From assembly GCA_036245805.1 (NCBI GenBank), contig BTRK01000005.1, forward strand, positions 35,445,469 through 35,509,468: 64,000 bases of DNA, given 5' to 3'. A program made the position numbers and the translations under genes. This document shows, piece by piece, positions 47,736 to 57,300 of this stretch (position 1 is its first letter; every line of letters starts with the position of its first letter). The notes under the pieces are model-generated. The model ran no database searches. It was not told where the DNA came from and saw only the letters and a list, made by a program, of their open reading frames with translations. The stretch comes from Pristionchus mayeri. Taxonomy: Eukaryota > Nematoda > Chromadorea > Rhabditida > Neodiplogasteridae.

Positions 47736-49000
47736 ATGGCAGGCTCGAATCCAAGCCACTTCGGAGGTTTCGGAGGCGGAAATTCGAATGGATTCGGCAA
47801 TGCCAACAGAATGGCTGGTTTCGGTTAGTCAAATTGATGAAACTAATTCAAAGAAGTCTATTCAGGAACTGGCAATGGGTTCGGCGGAGCCGTCTCTCGG
47901 GACGGAGGATCCGGTTGGTTGTGTTAAGGCAGCTGATTCGGCACTTATTTTTTTACATCTTCGCCTATAATTTACCATCACTCATAGCCAATGGACTGTG
48001 TGACGGATAATCAGGGAAAGATACCTAGAAATTTATGGGGTAGAGGATAAAGCTGAGCGAGTGGCCTTATTGTCTGAGAAGTGCTGCTGATTCAGCATAA
48101 TCTCTTCAGGAAGTGGCAACGGATTCGGAGGAGGATTTTCTCGTTACGGAGGATTCGGTTGGTTGTGTTAAGGCAGCTGATTCAGCACTTATTTTTCGGC
48201 ATCCTTGCATATAATTTACCATCCCCTCACCTCCAATGGGCTGTGTGACTTATAATCAGGGAAATATACCTAGGAATGAATAGGGTAGAGGAGAAAGCTG
48301 AGCGGGTGGTCTTATTGTGTGAGAAGTGCTGCTGATTCGGCACTTTCCTACTTCTGTACTAGGCTCCGCCCCCTCCGCCCCTCTCTCATCATAAGATTGA
48401 TTAGGGACTGGGTTCGCCCTCGTAGGCACAGGTTTTAGCTGCTTAGTGATCGGCTTAGACTGCTTAGGCTTAGGCTTTGTCTGCTTATGGTTAGGTACTT
48501 AAGAAGTGGGCGTGGGCAGGGGGGGGGGCGGAGCCTAGTACGGAAGTAGGAAAGTGCGGCTGATTCAGCATAATCTCTTCAGGAAATGGCAACGGATCCG
48601 GCGTTGGTGTCTCTCGTGACGGAGAATTCGGCGGTTGGTACTATGGAAGAATGCTGAGAGAAGCTGGCCTGCCTGGCAGAGGAACGAGTGGATTGGGAGG
48701 CGCAAGTTCGACCCTTACTTACTTGCCTTATTGGGGGAAATGAGCGTGAGTTAGATGGTTTCGGGCAGTTTTGATGGCACTAAGTCGGACGAGAACTATT
48801 CCGCATTTTATCTCTCTACGGCGGCATTACAATACGGTTCTCATCCTGCATAGTGCCGTTCCATTTCACCTGATAATCCTTCTTTGAACTGTTGATACCT
48901 TCGGAATCGGTTCTAACATGAGAACTGTAACCGTAGATTATATTTTTCATGAAGTTACTGGAATTTTTCCAGGCTGCTTCAATTGTGGCGGAGATGGCCA
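47736..49000 (+). CDS. FG-repeat GLH-like N-terminal fragment with a CCHC exon
   Basis: It starts with ATG 47736, one base after TTCAG, and reads MAGSNPSHFGGFGGGNSNGF. Then three 16-codon exons of phase 1-1 (47866-47913, 48110-48157 and 48593 onward) each encode a unit like GSGNGFGGGFSRYGGF. The introns between them are also duplicated, so exon plus intron (244 bp) was copied in tandem. An exon ending the chain (48973 onward) reads GCFNCGGDGHMY then C, a zinc knuckle with the last spacing changed, and soon a stop. FGG repeats followed by CCHC knuckles are the N-terminal layout of nematode GLH germ-granule helicases. No helicase core follows; BTB exons begin at 49212. It is likely a broken or recombined gene. 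FG repeats in GLH contact nuclear pores (known for the family). Confidence 0.55.
48338..48558. mobile_element. MITE in the FG-repeat intron
   Basis: The inverted arms CACTTTCCTACTTCTGTACTAGG / CCTAGTACGGAAGTAGGAAAGTG and the adjoining CTCCGCCCCC / GGGGGCGGAG bracket about 220 bp. It interrupts the second copy of the duplicated intron. The centre holds CTTAG repeats ('gcttagactgcttaggcttagg'). Confidence 0.75.
48776..48857. mobile_element. short hairpin MITE, GGCACTAAGTCGG family
   Basis: GGCACTAAGTCGGACGAGAAC on the left and GTTCTCATCCTGCATAGTGCC on the right form a hairpin with inner arms around CCGCATTTT. It lies in an intron upstream of the zinc-knuckle exon. Confidence 0.7.
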
Positions 49001-49211
49001 CATGTACTGTCATGGACTGAGGTATTCATGTGTACTAATAATTTAATGTCCAGTTTTTCTAGTATCATTACGCATTCAAACCAACTTATAGTTCCTTAGC
49101 GAGATTTTCTATAGCGATTTCCCCTCGATGATGATGGTGGTTATTTGGAGCTTTCAAGGGTTGTTCTATTAGCATGCTCGCTTTGTACGAGCAGTAGAAT
49201 TAGCGCGTGCT

Positions 49212-50099
49212 CAACTGGACTTTCAGTGGCAACGCGATTGATGATCCGGCCAAATTCGCTGCTCCGAACAACAGAAGTGACGTCATTCTGAAGATTGGAG
49301 TGGCGAAGCTGCACGTCTCCAAAGAGGTGTTTACTGTTATTCAAATGTCGAAGATTCAATTGCAGCGCAATTATTAAAAATAATACGAATTAAAATGTGC
49401 TAATAAAAATATTTCCAGCTCCTGGCTATTCAATCTCCCGTCTTCGAAGCACTCTTCTTCGGCGAATTCACTGAGAAGGGAAAGAATGAAGTGGAAATCA
49501 AGGATGTTGTATATGAGGTACATTATAATATTTTTTTCAATGTTGTATGCATAAAATGTTCAGGAGTTCATCGACCTTCTCCATTTGCTCTATTCTCGAT
49601 CTATGAGAGTCACTGGTGAATGTTCATTTCTAAAGACCAATAAGTCAATAAGTCTTGCTTCCAGATCATACTGTTCCTCACATTCTCAAGCTTGCGGATC
49701 GGTTCCAGATTGAGGTTATGTAAACTTTCTTATTTCATATTTTTAACGTACTTTACAGTCCCTGATGAAAGAGTCCGAGGTGCATCTCATTATCTCAAGG
49801 GGATTCGATAGAATGGAGAAACTTCGCTTCGCTGATCAATACAGGCTGGATAATCTAAAAGTACGGTAGATTTCAATATTTTTTATTGCTTGTTAACTCA
49901 TATTTTGAAGCACTAAAATTTTATATTTTCAGGACATCTGCCTCGACTCGTTCACAGACCTCAATGGACTTGCATCGAATCTGAATGTTTGTGCTTATTT
50001 TTTAGTGTGTGATTAATTGAAAGAATGTACTTTCAGAGCTCTCCCGAATTCGCCAACTTCTCTGCAGACATGAAGGCAGTCATCTGCGAGAATGGCTAA
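49212..50099 (+). pseudogene. BTB half of a MATH-BTB gene, MATH missing
   Basis: Plus-strand exons give a full BTB and C-terminal part with good splice sites: NNRSDVILKIGVAKLHVSKE (49264-49325), LLAIQSPVFEALFFGEFTEK (49419-49516), EFIDLLHLLYSRSMRVT (49563-49613), HTVPHILKLADRFQIE (49665-49714), SLMKESEVHLIISRGFD (49759-49860), DICLDSFTDLNGLASNLN (49934-49987) and PEFANFSADMKAVICENG-stop (50097-50099). No MATH exon lies upstream; instead there is a GLH-like fragment. It may form a fused transcript with that fragment, or be a dead copy. BTB-only proteins can still bind CUL3. Confidence 0.7.
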
Positions 50100-50409
50100 G
50101 CTTGCCGCCAATTAGTTCAGCAAACTACCGTAATCGTTTTCGATGTATTTTCTATGATTGTAGACTCAATAGTTGCTCCGTATTAGCTAATCTTCTGATG
50201 TCTTCCGAAGTTTGTGCAAATAAATATTTCTTTTGACTGCTCACTTACCTCTCGGAGATATCCCTTTGCGATGATTGCATGTACACAAGGGTCGAGTCAA
50301 CACTGGATGCGATATTCGCATGCTGGGCGGACAAAGCCCTCACCTTCTATGATAGGCGAGCCCTTTGTAGTCTGGGAGATTGGCGGGCGGATATCATTAC
50401 CTATATATA

Positions 50410-51680
50410 AGGAGACTTTTTGTGTCAGTGAACATGTGCTTGGCAAAGTGCGAAAAATCGAAATCGCCCATAATGTGCCTACATGCAGTAATCGACGAGC
50501 ATAGCTCGGGTGCCCCATCCCGAGTGTTCTAGATCACTCTCTGCGAAATGGGACACATTCAAATCTTAACAGCGAAATTTCGAATTTCGCCAATTCCAAA
50601 CCGATTTGAATGGTTGATGTCTCAAAAAATTGATAATATTCCATGGATTATATGCAACAAATTCTAGAATGATGGGGCATCAACTCGTGAAGAAACATCG
50701 AAAAAAATTTTTTTTCATTTATTCAGATGGGTGGGTAGCCACCATTTTTATTGTTTTATCATCTCGAGCTTTATGCATACTATTAGTAGAAAAAATTTAA
50801 AAAAATGAAAAATACAGTTTTTGAGATGTTGAAATAAAATCATTTCGTGATCACGTCAAACTACCGTACTCGAGTGATGAGAGAGTGTGCAGAATGAAGA
50901 GGCGATTACACGAATTGTGTTGAGGTGAAGGGTGATGCTGGATTTTCCTAAGGTTACATGAGTCACACCATCCAGTGCGTCAGCTATCATTTGTCGGCTA
51001 CCGTAGTCTGAACTACTGTAACACCGATATTGTTGACATATCAAATAGTGCAAATCAATCCGTAGTGGCACAATAGAGGCCGGAAAGGGTGGAATGAATT
51101 TCTGCAACATACAGTAATCCTTATACCGTACCCTGACAATCGTGAACTAAATTCGTGTGATGGCCTCTTCATTCTATACACTCTCTCATCACTTGAGTAC
51201 GGTAGTCTGACGTGATCACGAAATGATTTTATTTCAATATCTCAAAAACTGTATTTTTCATTTTTTAAAAATTTTTTCTACTAATAGTATGCATACAGCA
51301 CGAGATAATAAAACAATAAAAATGGTGGCTACCCACCCATCTGAATAAATGAAAAATTAAAAAAAAATTTTTTTCGATGTTTCTTCACGAGTTGATGCCC
51401 CATCATTCTAGAATTTGTTGCATGCAATCCATGGAATATTATCAATTTTTTGAGACATCAACCATTCAAATCGGTTTCGAAATGGCGAAATTCGACATTT
51501 CACTGTTAAGATTTAAATGTGTCTCATTTCGCAGAGAGTGATCTAGAACACTCGGGATGGGGCTCCCGAGTTATGCTCGTCGAGTACTACATGTAGGCAC
51601 ATTATGGGCGATTTCGATTTTTCGCACTTTGCCAAGGGTCTTCACAAATATGTTCACTGACTCAAAAACTCTCTCATAAA
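50410..51680. repeat. giant inverted repeat, arms about 450 bp
   Basis: The left arm (GTCAGTGAACATGTGCTTGG, then 'aaagtgcgaaaaatcgaaatcgccc', 'gtgttctagatcactctctgcg' and so on) is mirrored at 51215-51680. The inner end of the arms carries TACCGTACTCGAGTGATGAGAGAGTG and its complement. The spacer is about 200 bp and itself contains TACCGTA motifs. Confidence 0.85.
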
Positions 51681-51736
51681 GCGCTGTGTGCGTCTGTACG
51701 TCCGTTCGGATTGCGAAATAGGGTGATTGCGAAATC

Positions 51737-52240
51737 GGGGGGGGGGGGGGGGTACTGATGAAGACTTCGAACCATTACCGTATACCAATCAATAATTAGC
51801 ATTGGGTCAACTACCGTATACCAATCGATAATTAGCCATGGGTCAACTCTTATTCCGTGGGTCAGATTTATGATTTTGACCTTTGATCTTTGAATTACCG
51901 TATACCAATCAATAATTAGCATTGGGTCAACTACCGTATACCAATTGATAATTAGCCATGGGTCCACCATTATTCCGTGGGTCAGATTTATGATTTTGAC
52001 CTTTGATCTTTGAATTACCGTATACCAATCAATAATTAGCATTGGGTCAACTACCGTATACCAATCGATAATTAGCCATGGGTCAACCATTATTCCGTGG
52101 GTCAGATTTATGATTTTGACCTTTGATCTTTGAATTACCGTATACCAATCAATAATTAGCATTGGGTCAACTACCGTATACCAATCGATAATTAGCCATG
52201 GGTCATCCATTATTCCGTGGGTCAAATTTATGATTTAAAA
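51737..52240. repeat. 120-bp minisatellite, about four units, after a poly-G run
   Basis: Period exactly 120 bp (units at about 51775, 51895, 52015 and 52135). Each unit is built of two related halves beginning TACCGTATACCAATC and a third part 'gtgggtcagatttatgattttgacc'. A run of 16-17 G precedes it. The long minus-strand open frame here is a by-product of the repeat period, since 120 is divisible by 3. Confidence 0.9.
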
Positions 52241-52299
52241 TTTTGAAATTCGCTAGGACGGGGCCCCCGCCGTAGGCGGGGGCCAGACTGGCTAGTGAA

Positions 52300-53300
52300 C
52301 AATAAATCGCAAGGGTCAGCTCTTGTGATGAAACCTAGATCTTATGGCAGGGAATTCCGGTTGCGATGGGAAGCTGTCTAAGTAGGCTACACTCATTCTA
52401 AAAATATCGACAGTGAATAAAAGCACTAAACAGCACAAGAGCCCAAATATGGCTCCATCCCTCAATGATTGGTTGCCAATCAGGTGAGATGGGGATTAGA
52501 CTGTCTTCGCAAGAGGTGCCCTCTTGATTTTTCATCTTCTCTCGCCTGTAAGAACGATGATAGAGTGTCTAGGATGAAAAGTCATTTCTTACGAAGCCAT
52601 CCCTAGTGTCAGCTGGTTGCAATGATCGTGATGCTACTGCTGACCTTTTGGCCCGCTACTAGTGTCGAAGTGCAGCACAAGTCGATGAATCCAGTACGGA
52701 TCCCACAGGATCTCAGGTTATGGTAGCCTCATCGAGCTACGGTATAGTCGATTATTGAGGGGATACTGTAGACGTTCAGCAAACTGAGGATGATGTGTTA
52801 CTGATGCTGAACAGAAGCAAGAACTACGCGAGCCGTTGCACATCATGGAGAACTATTTTGAAATTACTGGACGTCTTTATACGATTCACTGATAAAGATA
52901 GGACCCACTTGTGGTAAAGACTGCTGCCTATTCGTTGTTGAACATGCTGTAGATAAAGTTCATTCGTAAATGTGCGCGGTGCAGATTACAGTAGGTAAGT
53001 CGTCCTACTATTCTCACCGCAGAGTACTGCTTTCCCAGGATTCTAAGGACCGCAGAGTACGGCATAGTGCAGAGTGCTCATATGCGGTTTCACTCCACCG
53101 CGTGTAGTGTCTGACCATGTTCAGGAACCTCTTTAATAAATTGTGCAACTGAAATGGACTTGGGAATGAGGAGACTAGCGATGGCAAATCGACTCCTACT
53201 CTCCTCATTTCGTCTGCTTCATCTGCTGTCATACAGATCGGGATAGCATGTGAGACGAGAAGAGCACGCGCCGATTTCCAGCACTGGAGACCTTAAATGG
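52300..53300. other. intergenic, no gene recognised
   Basis: Mixed sequence without convincing exons. Short reading frames lack splice context. A mild inverted repeat surrounds 'tctagatcttatgg'. TACGGTA-type motifs occur near 52738. Confidence 0.4.
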
Positions 53301-53310
53301 ATGCAGAGTC

Positions 53311-53868
53311 TCAGAATTGGGTATTCAAGAATTCTTCGAAACCAGGGGCTGGATTCGGCACACTAGATCCAGTTCTAAGATGAAACACGGCTACATGTCG
53401 ATCATGAAGTAGAAAATACATAACTCGGCCATTTTCCTGGAGATCCCCGTAGTCCGCTTCAAGCTCTTTCCTCATGTTCCACCGTAGCTGAAGCGCATCT
53501 ATGGCATAGCTGGGATTAGTCACCGTTGATGCATACTGTAGAATCTGCACAGGAAATTGGATATCAATAGATTTATGAGGAGGTAGAAGGTAAGCAGAAA
53601 GAGGATGGTGATGATGGTCTCGAACCGGTAGTCGAATAGGAGGCCTGGAGATACCGTAATTTGTCAGCTGGAGCAGTTCGTAGGAGGAGATAATATATAT
53701 TATACTGAAGACTGCGGTTAACCAGGAGTTATGATGCGTCCGATTTGGCGATTGAGGGCGATGCTTCCCTTTGAGACGGCTGGGACCGGCGAACGGAAAT
53801 GATGACAATGGTCGAAGCAGAAATAGAATTCTGAAATATGCACATTCTGTATGCACATTCTTACTCAT
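53311..53868 (-). CDS. hypothetical protein, 185 residues
   Basis: A single open minus-strand frame from ATG 53868 to a stop at 53311. It has an N-terminal hydrophobic stretch (FRILFLLRPLSSFPF), an internal hydrophobic segment (WLTAVFSIIYIISSYELLQL) and a C-terminal part that looks like a folded domain (WNMRKELEADYGDLQENGRV, then VMYFLLHDRHVAVFHLRTGS). No family is recognised. Codon use looks more protein-like in the last 100 residues, which could be the true exon of a spliced gene. It may also be a chance frame. Confidence 0.35.
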   Translation of the reverse strand: MSKNVHTECAYFRILFLLRPLSSFPFAGPSRLKGKHRPQSPNRTHHNSWLTAVFSIIYIISSYELLQLTNYGISRPPIRLPVRDHHHHPLSAYLLPPHKSIDIQFPVQILQYASTVTNPSYAIDALQLRWNMRKELEADYGDLQENGRVMYFLLHDRHVAVFHLRTGSSVPNPAPGFEEFLNTQF

Positions 53869-54107
53869 GCTACTCACACTTTCTTATTTCAAATTTCATA
53901 AATATGCACTTGTTCATATCCAGTGATTTTAACACAAATAGGTTGAAAATAGAATTAAAACAAGCTATTTTAATCAATTTAAAATAATTTGGGTACTGTA
54001 CAAAATTATGGTTTGAATTTATTCTTCAAACTACAAACTACAAAGTGGCCTGCTTTTCCTCGAATTTCGTTTGTTTATTTCTTTCTTATGATTTTCATAT
54101 TTATTAA

Positions 54108-54287
54108 CTAGTCCGGCTGTCCCCCGCCTTCGGCGGGGGCCCCGTCCTAGCGGAGTAGGTTTCGCAATCACTCGTTTCGCAACTTGTTGACGCGCGATCT
54201 CTCTCCCTCCACATTTCGTAATCGTTTCGCAACTGTTTCGCAATCCGGACAGACGCCATCACACTGCGCTTTATATATAGGTATAGA
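54108..54287 (-). mobile_element. Helitron-like element, non-autonomous (copy 3)
   Basis: On the minus strand it starts TCTATACCTATATATAAAGC after an A and ends with the perfect stem CCCCCGCC-GAA-GGCGGGGG, nine bases and CTAG before T. It is 180 bp long. It lies 24 bp upstream of the start codon of the MADF gene and so forms its promoter or 5' leader region. Confidence 0.65.
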
Positions 54288-54310
54288 TTATATATTTTTA
54301 TATTCAGGGC

Positions 54311-57300
54311 ATGTCACGCACTTATTTCGTCGTAAAGGAACCCCCGCGCGTCCATTACAAAAGATTTTTCGCGGCTGTTCAGCGAAGGCCAGGTAACAAT
54401 ATTTTAGGCCATTTTTGGGAAAATAAGACTGTGTTTCAGCTCTCTGGGATTCGAGTGACAAAGACTTCGATAATACAAAGATCACGCGTAAACTCTGGAA
54501 CCAAGTGACGGGAATTTGCGGCGAATGTGAGTGTTTTTATTCGATTGCATCTAATTTATTTAATTGTTTTTTCATAAATTTAATATTTCAGACCAAGGTG
54601 ATCGTGTTCGAGCCGAATTCTTGCGCAAGCGCAAAGTCTACGGGAAATTTCTCACGGCGGGAAAACGCGAACACTGGCCGTATACAAGGTCAGGTATTAC
54701 TTATTTGAATCGTGTCTTATTTGTATGGTTTGGCTAAGCGTGTATTGCAGCCAGATGTCGTTCCTCGAGCAGGAGATCCTCCACCCCAAGAAACCAAAGC
54801 AGCCTAGCAACGAGAGCGCCGAGTCAGAGTGTCCGGAGGTAGTTTTAGCACTTTATATTTTTATTTTTAAAAAAAATTATTTATCTTTTTTTATATTTTA
54901 CTATTTTTAAGGCTTCTGCTGCTGGGAGTATGTATGGAGACACTTCAGACGTCGATATTGAATCCGACTTCAACGTAATGGACCTATCCGGCGCAGTTCA
55001 CTCTACGCCGATCCATTCGGGAAACTCGCCCTCCAACTCTCCGCTCTCGTCTCCGAAGCAGTCCCCCAAACGCCAACGACTCAAGCGTACACGCAAGTGG
55101 CCGCTATTTTCGTCCATCCACAAGAAATCGTCGGCCTTTCTCGCTTTTCCCAAGAGAATAGAGGCCAAGAAAGAGGAGAGAGCAGATTATGCCGATGATC
55201 TCCCATACAATCTGGATTCGTCCTTCGAGTCGCTGGTGAGCATGCAATTTTGTGTTTTTTAATTATTTTTCGTGTTTATTTATTTATTACTCTTTATTTT
55301 ATTAGATCAACGAATTTTCTATTTCGCTTGGGAAACGATTCAATGTACTGTGAGAATAGAAAGCGTAGTCCGTGGTGTGGTGGGCGAGATTTAGTATATT
55401 TGTTTCTAAGTATACGCGGAACATTTTTCCTCCGCTTTCCGCGTATATTTAGAAACAAATGTACTAAATCTCGCCCACCACACCACGGACTACGCTTTCT
55501 GTTCTCACAGTAATTGGCTGACTCAATAGTTTGCGAGGCATTTGTACTTCATAATATTTTTGCTGTGCTGTTGAGTCAGGCGTTTCGCACTAATCAGACA
55601 AATATGGGACATATTTTTATCGTTTTTTTATTATTGTTGTGCACTTACTAGTGCACTGATTAATTTGAAGCGCCTTATTGAGAATTTCGACTAGCGCTTG
55701 CGAATGTCTATACAAGAATAAATTGTATGATGTAGTTTTCCTCTTACGGAAACAGATCTCTCGTGTGCTTAATCTAATCTTTAGTAATATATTTTTTTAT
55801 TTATTTGATGATGAAATCTCAAATTTGCTTACACCCGGAAATTTCGCGCGAGATCATTTCCCACTCTTTCCATCTTTTTGCGCGGTCGGTCTGTGATGTG
55901 TCTCCGCTGCCGCGCTAAGCTGTTCATTATGACTCGTCTCTCTATCCGATCTGGCTTCGATGTCACAACGGATATTTTGTCCTGTGATGATTACTCCTCT
56001 TATGGTGTTAGTTTACTGTTTTTTCTAATAAAAAATAATGTAGTGTTTGCAGGATTCGCTGGTGATGATGGACGACATAGAGGAGGAGGACGAGGAGATG
56101 GAGGGCGTTTACTATGATCAGACAACTGTGGACACCCCGACAGAGGAAGATGCAACTGCTGCATTTGCTGCACCCACTGAAGAGGTACAGCAAGGGAAAA
56201 AGTGTGGTAACGCATGGTGATAAGACATTTCGCACAAACGAAGTCGAATAATGCTTGTTCGAACTAGGACGTTCCGAACAATTCTTTTGGAATAATCAAC
56301 TTGGAACAATCCATTTCGAACTAGGACGTTTCGCACAATTTTTTTGAGCGCGCACACCACTTTAGAGGTGTTTTTCTCATGATTAAAATGATTGTTTATG
56401 TAATATATTTATTAATTATGTAATAAACAAAGCTGAAAAATCTAGTAATGATAAAAACAAACGCAAAAAAATAAATTTGAAGAGAAATTGTGCGAAACGT
56501 CCTAGTTTGAAATGCACTTGTTCGAGCTGGAATAATTTCAAGCGAATTGTGCGAAACGTCCTAGTTCGAAAGATTTTGTTCGAAGCGTCGTTATTCGACT
56601 TCGTTTGTTCGAAATGTCTTACCACCGTAACGCATTTCATATTTTATATTTTCTGAATACTTGGTAGTCTTCTAATTAGAGGTCCTCGATAATCACGAAA
56701 TCATCCATGTATTTTGTTAACTCTGCATGACAACTAAAACTGTGCAGTTTCAGACAGATTTTTTTATAGAACAGTGAAAGTGGGAACCGTTTCAGATCCC
56801 AGCTGCACCACACGTTGAACAGCTGCCGAGCACCGATGCCGCCACTGAGCGGTCGAAGCCGGTGACTCTTTGATATTTTATACTTTTAATCTAATCATTT
56901 AAACTTTGTATTTAGAAAGTTTAATCGAAGTTTTCGAGACATTCAATACCGTCATCCCCGATTCCGTTCAGGAGTCGGACTCGCTCAAGGAAGCAGCCAC
57001 TGCTCCGGTCGATCCAACCAAGCAGGATCTACGAGAGGAGGAGTCTGGTGGTGAACACGACGATGAGTATGGCATGCAGTGGGTGCCCAAGCCTGCATCC
57101 GCCAATTCTGGCAACCCGGTAATGTTACGTTCGAATATCAATAACAAAAAATATTGACTGGGGCTTAATTTAATGTCTTTCCAGACGGCTTTGTTTGCAT
57201 CTCTCTTTTAGGTAACATAGCTATCGTGGGCTAATTGTATCTCATGGTAACACTTTTTTTTCATTTTTTAAAAATAATAATTGGAATAAAAAAACTTCAA

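Larger units (their letters stand above)
50394..52295 (+). mobile_element. Helitron-like element with a giant palindrome and a minisatellite
   Basis: It starts TCATTACCTATATATAAGG after an A and ends with the stem GCCCCCGCC-GTA-GGCGGGGGC, eight bases, CTAG, then T at 52296. The ends resemble those of the short Helitrons at 17946 and 54108. Inside are a 1.27-kb palindrome (50410-51680) and four 120-bp tandem units. No Rep or helicase domain is present. The 5' boundary is less certain than the 3' one; another 5'-like text (TCATAAAGCGCTGTGTG) at 51675 could mean that two elements are joined. Confidence 0.5.

Noticed and set aside
50410..51680. CRISPR-like or bacterial inverted array
   Set aside because: There are no short direct repeats with unique spacers; it is one large palindrome in a eukaryotic context.
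51737..51753. Run of G as a possible G-quadruplex regulator
   Set aside because: Homopolymer next to a minisatellite in a mobile element; length may also be unreliable.
51674..52225. Long minus-strand open frame of 183 codons with repeated WYTVVDPMLIIDW text
   Set aside because: It lies wholly in the 120-bp minisatellite; a period divisible by three keeps a frame open automatically.
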